Below are positions 30,757 through 38,695 of a DNA stretch of 42,200 nt, piece after piece. The notes under the pieces are model-generated. The model was not told the origin of the DNA, did no database searches, and worked only from the letters and a program-made list of their open reading frames with translations. Origin of the DNA: a virus; IMG/VR virus record IMGVR_UViG_3300019888_000080, positions 1-42,200 of that record; one strand, written 5' to 3'. Every line of letters begins with the position of its first letter. Positions within the stretch are counted from its first letter, which is position 1. A program made the translations under genes and the position numbers.

Positions 30757-31419
30757 AGAAGTCCCACACCTCCTCGTCCTGATCGGATTGCGTGCCGTGG
30801 GGGATCACAAAGCTCGACAGATCAAGGTCAGGGCTGTCCTCGCCGCGATAGGGCGCGATCATGTGCATGGCCAGCCACGCGACGTCCAGGTCGGTGCGGG
30901 CGTGCCCGATCGGGCCCTGGACGCGCTCGTAGGCGGTCCAGAACGCGAACTCGGACGCCGGCAGCCTCAGGAGCTCAGTGCGAGACTTTCCGAGGGCGAG
31001 GGCGAGTCGTCCTTGGAGCTGGAGGTCGGGCCGGCTCCGGATTTTCCCTCAAGGTCCTTGGCGTCGTCGTCGGAGAGCTTCGAGAGCCGCCGCGCCACCT
31101 TCGCCAGCACTTCCAGCCCACCCGAGGGCTTCTTGCCCAGCTCCGCGACGCCGCGCTCGAGGTTGGGATAGAGCCGGTTGCCGTTGGCGTCGCGCAGCGC
31201 GAAAGTGAGCAGCCGCAGGGTGTTGTTCTTCATCGACAGGGTCAGGTCGGTCTTGTCGATGACGTACATGCCCTCGCGGTAGGCGTCCAACTCCTCACCG
31301 GTGAGCTCCTGCACATTCACCCGCTGCTTCCACGAGTGAACGGTGACCAGCTCGCTGACCACGCCGCCGCCAAGTTCGGACGCTGAGCCGACAACGGGAT
31401 AGTCGAATTCGTCAGACAC
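30749..31419 (-). CDS. Tail assembly chaperone, long frameshifted form
   Basis: Translation starting at GTG 31419 and slipping -1 at GGGAAAA (31048-31042) reads on in the -1 frame to TGA 30751-30749, giving about 223 residues. After the slip the protein reads IRSRPDLQLQGRLALALGKS, then RTELLRLPASEFAFWTAYER and ends in EEVWDFYG. LALALGKSRTELL and FAFW are the signature of the second-frame domain of tail assembly chaperones. These bind the tape measure protein and help the tail tube polymerise. The -1 frame has no own start codon and overlaps the tape measure start, as in related phages. It is a join of 31419-31042 and 31042-30749. Confidence 0.88.
30967..31419 (-). CDS. Tail assembly chaperone, short form
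   Basis: 150 residues from GTG 31419 with AGGAGGAAAT upstream. It is the unshifted product, ending SESLALSS at 30967. The core (VQELTGEELDAYREGMYVID, NNTLRLLTFALRDANGNRL) is the usual first chaperone domain. Gene order (major tail protein, chaperones, tape measure) is canonical. The longer form shares residues 1-126. Confidence 0.88.
   Translation of the reverse strand: MSDEFDYPVVGSASELGGGVVSELVTVHSWKQRVNVQELTGEELDAYREGMYVIDKTDLTLSMKNNTLRLLTFALRDANGNRLYPNLERGVAELGKKPSGGLEVLAKVARRLSKLSDDDAKDLEGKSGAGPTSSSKDDSPSPSESLALSS
31042..31048 (-). promoter_or_regulatory. Slippery heptamer GGGAAAA for -1 frameshifting
   Basis: On the minus strand the heptamer is G GGA AAA in the zero frame (codons GAG GGA AAA TCC). 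After the shift the -1 frame begins ATC CGG and stays open to 30749. GGGAAAA is a standard X XXY YYZ slip site for this gene pair. No downstream structure was worked out. Confidence 0.85.
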
Positions 31420-31452
31420 GTATTTCCTCCTGTAACCAGGCCGAACTGACGC

Positions 31453-31887
31453 TCAGCCTTCGATCTTGCGGTTGATTTCGGCCTTAGCTGCCTCGGCGGC
31501 CGGGCCAACGCCCGCGTCGAAAGCCCTTTGCACGTAGTGTGTGGCTGGAATGTGGACTTCCCGGGCCATGATCCAGCGCCCGTCGATCTGGAAATGCATG
31601 AACGGGCCATTGCGGGGAATGTTCACCCCGCCCTTGTTCTGGATGTTGTTGTAGACCGTATTTCCGGTGATCGTCCAGCCGTCCCCATCGCGGTGTTTGT
31701 CGATCGAGGAGGCCAGTCGGCCCGTCCGGCGCGGGGCCATCGCGCGCATCGACTCGACGAACACGTCCGCGCCCGCGCCCAACGATTCGGGAAGCGAGGG
31801 CGGCTCGATCGCGTCCTGGATGCGGCGGACCGCTTCCTTGACGCGATCGAGCCCCTCGAACTCGACCGAAATACGGACTTCGGCCAC
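31453..31887 (-). CDS. HK97 gp10-like head-tail connector or tail component
   Basis: 144 residues from GTG 31887. FEGLDRVKEAVRRIQDAIEP, a MAPRRTGRLASSI motif and VYNNIQNKGGVNIPRNGPFM are typical of the HK97 gp10-like (tail component) family: MAPxxTGxL followed by a His/Arg-rich part. It lies just after the major tail protein and before the chaperones. Such proteins help in neck or tail completion. Confidence 0.75.
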   Translation of the reverse strand: MAEVRISVEFEGLDRVKEAVRRIQDAIEPPSLPESLGAGADVFVESMRAMAPRRTGRLASSIDKHRDGDGWTITGNTVYNNIQNKGGVNIPRNGPFMHFQIDGRWIMAREVHIPATHYVQRAFDAGVGPAAEAAKAEINRKIEG

Positions 31888-31902
31888 AGGGCCCGCCCCA
31901 GA

Positions 31903-32667
31903 TCAGCTGTAGGTGACGTTCCGGGAGAACCCGCACAGCGCGGTGAACGCGCCGCCGGTGCCGGTGACGGTCCAGTTGGCCCGGATGTATGCCGGCACGC
32001 TGAAACCGATGCCCTGGGTGATCCGCTGCGCGGTGAGCGTGGTGGCGGTGGTGAAGCCGCCGCCGGTCAGGTCGGTCCAGGTGGTGCCGTCCGGGGAGCC
32101 CTGCAGTTTCACCGCGAGGCTCGGGGAAGTCCCGGCCATGGTGATCACGTGCAGCTGGGCGGCGAAGCCGCTGGTCGTCGCGCCGCCGGGGTTGGGGTTG
32201 TTCGGGTCAGTGGACGTGTTCGTGCCGGTCAGCAGTGGCACGTTGGGGCTGAGCAGGATCGACCCGTCATCCACCGCGCCACGCGCCATGGCAAGGACGT
32301 CACACTCGACGGCGCCCTTGAGCTTGGCGTCCAGGTCGTACTTGGTGATCACCGAGGGCTGCAGGATCACCGGGCCGAACAGCGGCCACCCGGCCGGGGC
32401 CAGCGCGGCCACACCGTCGGAGTCCTGCCCGAACCGCTGGTTGATGACCTGGTCGTAGTTGTTGGCCCCGGGAATGTAGAAGCCCTTCCATTCGATCGAC
32501 GCCTTCTGGATGCCAGCCAGGTCGTAGCTGAACCGCTGCCCGAAGGTGGTCGCGTCGATGGTGGCCGCGTCGCGCTTGGCCTTGAACTCGTGGTTGGCCG
32601 TGGAGATGTCGAACTGGTCGATGGCCATTGCGCCATTCCGACCAACAATAGGCCTAGTGATTGCCAT
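31903..32667 (-). CDS. Major tail protein
   Basis: 254 residues from ATG 32667. The N-terminal domain (FDISTANHEFKAKRDAATID, then GIQKASIEWKGFYIPGANNY) has the pattern of tail-tube proteins, followed by an extra C-terminal beta domain (SLAVKLQGSPDGTTWTDLTG) that may decorate the tail surface. It is the only gene of suitable size between the tail terminator and the chaperones. It forms the tail tube by hexamer stacking. Confidence 0.78.
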   Translation of the reverse strand: MAITRPIVGRNGAMAIDQFDISTANHEFKAKRDAATIDATTFGQRFSYDLAGIQKASIEWKGFYIPGANNYDQVINQRFGQDSDGVAALAPAGWPLFGPVILQPSVITKYDLDAKLKGAVECDVLAMARGAVDDGSILLSPNVPLLTGTNTSTDPNNPNPGGATTSGFAAQLHVITMAGTSPSLAVKLQGSPDGTTWTDLTGGGFTTATTLTAQRITQGIGFSVPAYIRANWTVTGTGGAFTALCGFSRNVTYS

Positions 32668-32669
32668 GC

Positions 32670-32867
32670 TTACTTGCTCCCATCATTGCCGGGTTGGCTG
32701 GACCCGGCAGGGGCCGGGACAATCAGTTGCCATTCGAGGTACTGCTCGATGTCGTCGCCGTCGTATGGCTCAAGACACTCGTACCGGCGGTTTTCCTTGG
32801 TGATCGGGTCAACCCGGTCGAACGGCCGATTGACGACATACGAGTCCACGGATGCCTTCGGGGGCAT
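32670..32867 (-). CDS. Small hypothetical protein between tail genes
   Basis: 65 residues from ATG 32867 with GGGAG upstream. VDSYVVNRPFDRVDPITKEN, then RRYECLEPYDGDDIEQYLEW. It is mostly strand-like in the first half, acidic in the second, with a disordered tail. It lies in the neck/tail module between the tail terminator and major tail genes. Unknown. Confidence 0.6.
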   Translation of the reverse strand: MPPKASVDSYVVNRPFDRVDPITKENRRYECLEPYDGDDIEQYLEWQLIVPAPAGSSQPGNDGSK

Positions 32868-32894
32868 AAGGAGTTCTCCCTGGGGGAAGGGGAT

Positions 32895-33320
32895 TCAGGA
32901 GGTGAAACAGATCGACAGTTCGACCCCGAAGTACTGGGTGCCGCCGACCGGGTGGAGGCCGTAGCGCGAGGCCTCGGTGACCACGACGGAGCGATTCGTC
33001 AGTTCCGCGAACGCGTCCTGGATCGAGTCGTCCTGCAGGCCGGAGACCAGCGGGCCGTCCGGTTCGATGTATTCGTCGAGGGCAACCTGCGCGGCCTCGA
33101 TGTCCACCCGGTTGGTCAGAATCTTGATGACGAAGTGCCACTCGGCCAGCCCGGACCGGAAGGCCTGCTGGTAGTCGATGACCGGGCGGGCCGGCTCGAT
33201 CCAGGCACACGGCACGTTCGCCGAGTCGGGGATCAGCGCGGTGACGGTGAGCTGCGGATCGTTCATGGAGGTCTCGATCCGGGCCTTGAGCGCCTCGCGC
33301 AGGACCATGATCTGGCCCAT
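32895..33320 (-). CDS. Tail terminator protein
   Basis: 141 residues from ATG 33320 (overlap TGATG with the connector gene). LREALKARIETSMNDPQLTV, a middle with WIEPARPVIDYQQAFRSGLA and VIKILTNRVDIEAAQVALDE, then a Gly-Leu-Asp-rich turn. The fold pattern fits tail terminators, which cap the tail tube and join it to the neck. Position before the major tail protein agrees. Confidence 0.65.
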   Translation of the reverse strand: MGQIMVLREALKARIETSMNDPQLTVTALIPDSANVPCAWIEPARPVIDYQQAFRSGLAEWHFVIKILTNRVDIEAAQVALDEYIEPDGPLVSGLQDDSIQDAFAELTNRSVVVTEASRYGLHPVGGTQYFGVELSICFTS

Positions 33321-34021
33321 CAGGCGATCACGACGTCCCGCAGCCCGCACAGCAGCGAGCGGGCCATCGGGTTGAACCCCGCGAGGGTCACCTTGGCCTC
33401 GGAGTGCCCGCCGAACGCGGTCACCGACAGGCCCGCCGAACCGGCCGCGCCGTTGGTGATGTCCTTGGACTTGTAGTGATCAATCGCCAGGATTTGACAT
33501 GCCTGCTGGACCTGCACCGGCACCGTCGGCCAGCCCCACCGGGCGATGACCTTCACCCGGGCCCGCTGCGAACGTGGGTAACCGTTCGGGCCATAGCCCC
33601 AGATCGTGTTGGTGAACCCGTAGCCGTAACCAAAGAACGGATCACGCATCGAGCCCGGGAAGAAGATCGCCCCGAGCGTCTCGATCTGGTTATAGGGCCA
33701 CCCCGGGCGCCGGTCGATCGGCTCGGCTTGCCAGTCGTTGGCCGCCAACGTGGTCTCGAAGACCCCGTCGTCGTCGGCATCCAACTGGATCGTCGTGGAC
33801 GCGGTGTCCAGGAACGACCCGACGAACAGCGACCGGGCGTAGTCCGGGCGGAACAGCCGGGCCACCGGCGCGGCCTCGAGCCAGAACTGGTCGTTGCAGT
33901 ACTCGTCGATCTGCCGGCTGGCTGAGTCAATCGCCAGCTGCAGCGCGTCGTCGAGGGTGCCGGTGCGGATGTTCAGGACGTCCTTGAGCTGATCGATGTC
34001 CAGATAGCTCGTGGCGGCCAT
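33320..34021 (-). CDS. Head-tail connector protein
   Basis: 233 residues from ATG 34021. The N-terminus SYLDIDQLKDVLNIRTGTLD, then DDALQLAIDSASRQIDEYCN, is the classical start of connector proteins related to HK97 gp6. The C-terminus (VQQACQILAIDHYKSKDITN) is the last helix of the same fold, and the middle is a beta insertion with aromatic residues. It forms a ring under the portal. Confidence 0.8.
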   Translation of the reverse strand: MAATSYLDIDQLKDVLNIRTGTLDDALQLAIDSASRQIDEYCNDQFWLEAAPVARLFRPDYARSLFVGSFLDTASTTIQLDADDDGVFETTLAANDWQAEPIDRRPGWPYNQIETLGAIFFPGSMRDPFFGYGYGFTNTIWGYGPNGYPRSQRARVKVIARWGWPTVPVQVQQACQILAIDHYKSKDITNGAAGSAGLSVTAFGGHSEAKVTLAGFNPMARSLLCGLRDVVIA

Positions 34022-34025
34022 CGGG

Positions 34026-34211
34026 TCAGCGCGTCTCGACGCCGGGGCGGCCGCGGGTCTTGCGCGCCACGCGCTCCGGCGTCTCGGGCTGCTCGACCCC
34101 AACGAGCTCGGCCTTGCCGGAGAAGACCCACTGCTGGGCGACCTCGGCATCGGCCTCGACAACGGTTCCGGGGCGGTCACCCTCCAGGAGTCGCGCCCTC
34201 ACCGTGGCCAC
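34026..34211 (-). CDS. Small hypothetical head protein
   Basis: 61 residues from GTG 34211, two bases after the preceding stop. VRARLLEGDRPGTVVEADAE, VAQQWVFSGKAELVGVEQPE, then a basic tail. Such short proteins with a QQWVFSGKAELV-type strand are common between capsid and connector genes of actinophages. Possibly a head-completion or decoration factor. Confidence 0.6.
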   Translation of the reverse strand: MATVRARLLEGDRPGTVVEADAEVAQQWVFSGKAELVGVEQPETPERVARKTRGRPGVETR

Positions 34212-34213
34212 GA

Positions 34214-34633
34214 TCAGAGCCCGCCCGGGATGGCCAGGACCAGCGCCGAGCAGGCGTATGCCTCGGTGCCGGAATTGGTCGCCCGCAGTCGCAGCCACGG
34301 GCGGGACGGGTCGTAGGCGAACCCGATGACAGCCACCGTGTCGCCCGCGACCGCGGCGGGAAACGCATCGACGCTGACGGCGGTAACCGGCGTCCCGATT
34401 GAACCGGCGTTGTCCGGGGCGTCCTGCGCCGAGAAGGAGATGTTGCTCGTCGCCGCGGCGGCGGTGGCCCGAAGGACGATGACGATGCGCTCGCTGGAGC
34501 GCAGTCCCAAGTTCGTCGCCTTCAAATCGGCCGGAGAGCCGAAGTTGAAGTTGGTCGTGGTGGCGGTACTGATCGCCAGCTTGGAGGTTGCCAGGACCCG
34601 AACCTCGGCCCCGATCCGTTCACGTGCACCCAT
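34214..34633 (-). CDS. Capsid decoration-like protein
   Basis: 139 residues from ATG 34633, with GGAAAGG upstream. Beta-rich and without long helices (KLAISTATTTNFNFGSPADL, SERIVIVLRATAAAATSNIS, AVAGDTVAVIGFAYDPSRPW). It lies right after the major capsid gene, separated only by a terminator. Position and fold suggest a head decoration protein. No direct family motif. Confidence 0.55.
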   Translation of the reverse strand: MGARERIGAEVRVLATSKLAISTATTTNFNFGSPADLKATNLGLRSSERIVIVLRATAAAATSNISFSAQDAPDNAGSIGTPVTAVSVDAFPAAVAGDTVAVIGFAYDPSRPWLRLRATNSGTEAYACSALVLAIPGGL

Positions 34634-34663
34634 TGTTGGGTTTCCTTTCCGGGGAACAGAAAA

Positions 34664-34700
34664 CCCCAAAGCTGGAGTAGGGAGCACCCCAGCTTTGGGG
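34664..34700 (-). terminator. Intrinsic terminator after the capsid gene
   Basis: Arms CCCCAAAGCTGG (34664-34675) and CCAGCTTTGGGG (34689-34700) give a perfect 12-bp stem with a 13-nt loop. On the minus strand the stem is followed by TTTTCTGTTC. A partial terminator here would give more capsid mRNA than downstream mRNA, a common strategy in phages. Confidence 0.85.
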
Positions 34701-34722
34701 CTTGCCGAAGGGGGTCGACGGA

Positions 34723-35997
34723 TCAGGTGGCGAGGACGAGGGCCTTGACAGCGTTGGCGTCATCCGGAACCGCGTCCAGCCGCATGAAGCCGAAGAACCC
34801 GACCTGCAGCATTTCGGCGTACCGCTCCGCGAGCCGCACCATCTGCACATCCAGCACCTGGCGCACGATGTACCCGGCGTTGAAGTCGCCGAACAGCAGA
34901 GGCTTGGCACCCGTGACCAGCGTCCCGGAAGGCATTGCCTGGTCAATCGAATACGGCTGGCCGTTGATGGTGGAAGGCTGACCAGGGACCGGAACCGGAA
35001 GCCACAGGGGACGGTTCTGGGAGTCCTTCACCTTCCGCAGGCGGGACAGCGCGTTGTCGCTGAGCAGGAAGCGACAGTTGCCCATCTGCCGATAGGCCGG
35101 GTCAATCGAGTGCTCCAGGTCGATGATGTAGTTGTACAGCGCCGCGTCCGCGGCGGTACCCGGCGTGTTCCAGTTTGCGAGCGACCCAGTCCCCGGAGCA
35201 GAACCGGACACAGCGGTCGGCAGGATGCCAAACGGCATCGTGGTGCCGGTGCCGTTGACCAGGTGGTCCGCCACGGCTCGGCCGATGCGTTCACCGAGCT
35301 TGCGCGGCAGCCAGGAGTCCAGGTTGAACGCGGAGTCCTGCAGCAGCTGCAGCGAGACCCGCACCAACTTACTGGTGTAGGTGAACGCGCCGATGGACTT
35401 GGTCCCGATCGTCACACCCAGCTCGCCGATCGCGGTGTTCTCCGCCAGGATCGCGCCGACGTTGCCGGTGTCGTCGTTGGACGGCCACTGCAGGTTGTTA
35501 CCCGTACTGGTGGAGATGACGTTGGCGTAGCTGATCAGGCCGCCGTAGGCCTTCAGCGCCTCGGTCATCACCGCGCGGTAGCCCGGAGGGACGAGGAAGC
35601 CACCGTCGGCCGGCACACCGACACCCTGGGGCGAGGCGCGGTTCTCCAGCATCAGGCCGCGCTGCTCGTCGGTCAGGGCCCGCATGCCACCCCGCAAGAA
35701 ACCGCCGAAGGCGGCCTCGTGCGCCGCGGCGCGCTGCTCGGCGGGCTGCTCCGGGGTTTCCCCCGACTCACCGGTCTGGATGACCTGCCGGTAGTCGACC
35801 GAATCCAGCCTCGCCGAACGCTCCAGGCGCTCGATGTCGGCCGAGACCTCGTTGATGCGCGTTTCGGCGGAGTCCCAGTTGGTCCGCTCCTCGGCGGTCC
35901 AGTCCCGGTCCTCCTCCTCGGCGACGCGCTGAATCTCCTGCATGCGGTTGAAGAGCTTGTTCTGCTCCTCCACCAGCCGCTTGAGGTGATCACTCAT
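34723..35997 (-). CDS. Major capsid protein (HK97 fold)
   Basis: 424 residues from ATG 35997. Residues 1-70 are a charged coiled-coil delta domain (RLVEEQNKLFNRMQEIQRVA, WTAEERTNWDSAETRINEVS). Residues from about 130 match the HK97 capsid core: ADGGFLVPPGYRAVMTEALK, a P-domain helix (YTSKLVRVSLQLLQDSAFNL), and the late FGDFNAGYIVRQVLDVQMVR. The protease gene is just upstream. It forms the icosahedral shell; the delta domain is probably removed by the protease. Confidence 0.93.
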   Translation of the reverse strand: MSDHLKRLVEEQNKLFNRMQEIQRVAEEEDRDWTAEERTNWDSAETRINEVSADIERLERSARLDSVDYRQVIQTGESGETPEQPAEQRAAAHEAAFGGFLRGGMRALTDEQRGLMLENRASPQGVGVPADGGFLVPPGYRAVMTEALKAYGGLISYANVISTSTGNNLQWPSNDDTGNVGAILAENTAIGELGVTIGTKSIGAFTYTSKLVRVSLQLLQDSAFNLDSWLPRKLGERIGRAVADHLVNGTGTTMPFGILPTAVSGSAPGTGSLANWNTPGTAADAALYNYIIDLEHSIDPAYRQMGNCRFLLSDNALSRLRKVKDSQNRPLWLPVPVPGQPSTINGQPYSIDQAMPSGTLVTGAKPLLFGDFNAGYIVRQVLDVQMVRLAERYAEMLQVGFFGFMRLDAVPDDANAVKALVLAT

Positions 35998-36029
35998 GGT
36001 TTGCCGCGTCCTTTCTAGGGCACGCCGAA

Positions 36030-36059
36030 CACCCCCTGACCGCGTCGCGGGAGGGGGTG
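36030..36059 (-). promoter_or_regulatory. Hairpin in the capsid leader
   Basis: CACCCCC (36030-36036) pairs with GGGGGTG (36053-36059), with an inner CCG...CGG pair. It lies in the 78-bp gap before the capsid gene. No U-tract follows, so it is more likely an mRNA-stability or processing hairpin than a terminator. Confidence 0.4.
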
Positions 36060-36075
36060 AGGGGTAGTTGAGGGG

Positions 36076-37257
36076 TTAGGCGGCCGCGCGGAGCAGCGCG
36101 CGAAGGCGCTTCAGCTCTGCCTTGGCCAATTCGTGGCGCGACGGGGCATTCCGAGTGGACGCGGCCGGCTCGGGGGTCTCGTCTTCAACACGCGCTTGCT
36201 GCTGAGTGGTCTCGGCCGGCTCATCAGCTGACTTGCTTTCATCGGAAATCTCGATGCCGAACTTCTTGCAGGCGGCTTTGATCCGCCCCTTGATCGCCTT
36301 GAGCTGCTCAGCGCTGTAGCCGCTGGCATTCCCAGCCTGATTTATGTAGCTCCAAGCCGCCTTGGCGTGTTCCTTCGTGTTGATCGGATACCGCTTCTTC
36401 CCGTCCGACTTATAGCCGGGATCAGCGTAGGAAACATCCCCGTACGGCTTCTTGGGGTCGCGCTCCTCGAACGGCTCCATAGCGCTGCCCTCGGCGGTGA
36501 TCGGGGTGTCGTGACCGAGCACTTCGCCCGGCAGGCCCTCGATCTCGTGCTTGATCCGCTCCAGCGACTCCTTGAGCGCAAGGTCGATGTGCACGGGCCG
36601 CCGCTGCGGGTCGTAGTCCAGCAACGGCGCGAGCTCCGGGCGGAACGAGCACGCGCGCGCGATCGCATCCGGGTCACCCCGGTGCCGCAGCGCCGGCACC
36701 AGCGAGTACCGCAGCCCGGCGTCGGTCTCCTCGTAGGCGGGGAAGGTGACCGCCGAGACCTCGATCAGCTTGACCTCGCGGATGGTGCGCAGCTCCACCT
36801 CGGCGGGCTGCCCGTCCGCGCCGCGGCCCTCCTCCGAGGTCCAGTCGTCCTTGACCACCTGGAAGCCGAACGACATCCCTCGGATGTTGCCGTTGTCCAG
36901 GTTCGCGATCAGGTCGTTGACGTAGGACAGGCGGGTGTCGAGCGTGGAGTTCGTGAGCAGCCCGAGCCCGTCCTGGGACAGGTTCAGCGTGCCCGCCGAG
37001 GCGCGGGACACCACGTGGTAGGAGGAGTGGTCGATCAGGAACCGGGCGTCGGCCTCGTCGATCGTCTTGGTGAAAGCCCCCGGCGCGACCTGCTCATAGA
37101 AGCCGCCCTTGAGCGGGTTCCCGATCGTGGTGCGCCGGTCGAACATCGCCGCGTGACCGATGAACCGCTGCGCACCGGTGTCGGCCTTGACATTGACGCC
37201 GGCATCCACCAGGGACAGATCGCGGCGCTCTTCACCAGTCGGCAGACTACGAAGCAT
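36076..37257 (-). CDS. Prohead protease fused to a DUF6582-like domain
   Basis: 393 residues from ATG 37257, chosen because GAGAGGAT lies just upstream; GTG 37275 is in frame. The first 190 residues are an HK97-type (S78) prohead protease: RFIGHAAMFDRRT, His77 (LIDHSS), Ser129 (GMSFGF) and Glu167 (IEVSAVTFPAY). Residues about 260-335 (KKPYGDVSYADPGYK, YPINTKEHAKAAWSYINQ, IKGRIKAACKKFG) fit a DUF6582-like segment. A disordered tail rich in Glu/Pro follows. The protease matures the capsid; the extra domain may bind or guide it during head assembly. Confidence 0.9.
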   Translation of the reverse strand: MLRSLPTGEERRDLSLVDAGVNVKADTGAQRFIGHAAMFDRRTTIGNPLKGGFYEQVAPGAFTKTIDEADARFLIDHSSYHVVSRASAGTLNLSQDGLGLLTNSTLDTRLSYVNDLIANLDNGNIRGMSFGFQVVKDDWTSEEGRGADGQPAEVELRTIREVKLIEVSAVTFPAYEETDAGLRYSLVPALRHRGDPDAIARACSFRPELAPLLDYDPQRRPVHIDLALKESLERIKHEIEGLPGEVLGHDTPITAEGSAMEPFEERDPKKPYGDVSYADPGYKSDGKKRYPINTKEHAKAAWSYINQAGNASGYSAEQLKAIKGRIKAACKKFGIEISDESKSADEPAETTQQQARVEDETPEPAASTRNAPSRHELAKAELKRLRALLRAAA

Positions 37258-37275
37258 CGCCGATCCTCTCTTCAC

Positions 37276-38523
37276 TTAGTTGCCCGCGTCCGACGGACCG
37301 AGCGACGAACCGCCGAGGACCTTGTCGGTGCCCAGTGGCGAGTCCACCGCCCCGCCCGGGAGCGGTTCCATGTAGTCGTCGCCACCCTCGCGCGGCGGCA
37401 GGTCTTCGCGCTCCCGAATCTCGTTCGCGCTGAAGGCGCCCATCTCGTACATGACCCGGTAGTACTCGGCGCGGGCGATCGAGTCGCCGCGCATCAGGTC
37501 ATCGACGCTGTAGCGGGCCTCGAGGGTCACCGGCAGCAGCTCCTTGGTGATCCGCTGCTCGGTCGGCGCCAGCCAACGCGGGTGCAGGTCGAACTTCACG
37601 AACCCGGTGCTCTGCTGCTCCAGGCCCGTGCCCCAGGATGTGGTCTTTTCGGTCTGCATCATCAGATACGGCGGGATTCCGAGGAACCTGGCCAACTCCG
37701 TGATCTGAAAGTCGCGGCTTTCCAGCAGTTGAGCATCGTCGTTGGGCATGGTGAGCGACTGAAATTTCGCCCCGGCGTCGATGATCGCCACCTTGTGGGC
37801 GTTGTCGATACCGCCGATCTTCTCCTGCCAGCGCCGCTGCAGCGACTCGGCCTGCGGCTGGGTCAGCTTCTGCTCGGTCTGCAAGATGCCCGACTGCAGG
37901 TTCCCCGACCCGAACAGCTTCGCCCCGTACTTCTCCGCCGCGATCGACAGACCCACCGCCTGCGCGGCGGCGCGGACCGGGGAGATACCGCACAACCCAT
38001 CCATCGACAGGAACGGCACATGGAAGACCTCGTTCGAGGTCAGCGCGTGGGTTTTGCCGTCACGATCGGTGACCTGAAAGACCTTCCCCGACGGGTTGGC
38101 CTCGGTGGACTTGGCCCGACCGACCGCGACCCCGGCGGGGTCGAACGGCATCAGCGACTTGATCCGCCCCGGCCGGCTGTAGACCTTCTGGGCGTAGAAG
38201 TTGCCCCACAGCGCCCGGTGCACGGCCGAAAGGCCCCAGAACTCCACCGGGGTCATCTCCGGGTGTGGATCGTCGATCAGCGGGTGCGAGGACTCTTCCT
38301 TGGTCCCCTTGACCACCACGTCGATCGGCAGCGCCCCGCACATGGCCGAGATCAGCGAGACACCCCGGAAGACCGCGGACATCCGCATCGAGGTCTGCTC
38401 GTTGACCGGGACACCCGAATCGGTGGGCAGCCCCCCGAGCACGCCGAGCAGGGACAGATCAGTCAGCGGGATCGCCGGGTTCTCCAGGCTGGCACGGCGA
38501 TCGAACAGACCGAACAGACTCAC
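37276..38523 (-). CDS. Portal protein (HK97 type)
   Basis: 415 residues from GTG 38523 (GTGA overlap). Typical signals: SMRMSAVFRGVSLISAMCGA, HPLIDDPHPEMTPVEFWGLS, WGNFYAQKVYS, the EVFHVPFLSMDGLCGISPVR stretch, a middle AIIDAGAKFQSLTMPNDDAQ, then LARFLGIPPYLM. It builds the 12-mer ring through which DNA enters and leaves. It is downstream of the large terminase at 38696 with one small membrane gene between them. Confidence 0.93.
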   Translation of the reverse strand: MSLFGLFDRRASLENPAIPLTDLSLLGVLGGLPTDSGVPVNEQTSMRMSAVFRGVSLISAMCGALPIDVVVKGTKEESSHPLIDDPHPEMTPVEFWGLSAVHRALWGNFYAQKVYSRPGRIKSLMPFDPAGVAVGRAKSTEANPSGKVFQVTDRDGKTHALTSNEVFHVPFLSMDGLCGISPVRAAAQAVGLSIAAEKYGAKLFGSGNLQSGILQTEQKLTQPQAESLQRRWQEKIGGIDNAHKVAIIDAGAKFQSLTMPNDDAQLLESRDFQITELARFLGIPPYLMMQTEKTTSWGTGLEQQSTGFVKFDLHPRWLAPTEQRITKELLPVTLEARYSVDDLMRGDSIARAEYYRVMYEMGAFSANEIREREDLPPREGGDDYMEPLPGGAVDSPLGTDKVLGGSSLGPSDAGN

Positions 38524-38684
38524 TGGGCCGCCTTCTCGCGCCACATGGCCGCGTCCGCCTTCTCACAGGCCCAGATACCGCAGGCACCGGCCACGATCAG
38601 CGCGGCCGGCACGTAGACCAGGGCGACGCCGGCTACCAGCAGGCCGAGGCACACCAGCTCGAGGATGACAAGGAGCCGCGGCAT
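38520..38684 (-). CDS. Small two-helix membrane protein between terminase and portal
   Basis: 54 residues from ATG 38684 with GAGAGGAG upstream. Two hydrophobic stretches (LLVILELVCLGLLVAGVALV and YVPAALIVAGACGIWACEKA) then a charged end MWREKAAQ. A membrane protein at this site is uncommon and its purpose is unknown. It overlaps the portal start (GTGA). Confidence 0.6.
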   Translation of the reverse strand: MPRLLVILELVCLGLLVAGVALVYVPAALIVAGACGIWACEKADAAMWREKAAQ

Positions 38685-38695
38685 GGGGACTCCTC

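Noticed and set aside
36367-38616. A 749-codon plus-strand open frame
   Set aside because: It is antisense to the protease and portal genes, both of which have clear family motifs. Long empty antisense frames are expected in GC-rich DNA. No ribosome site or known motif.
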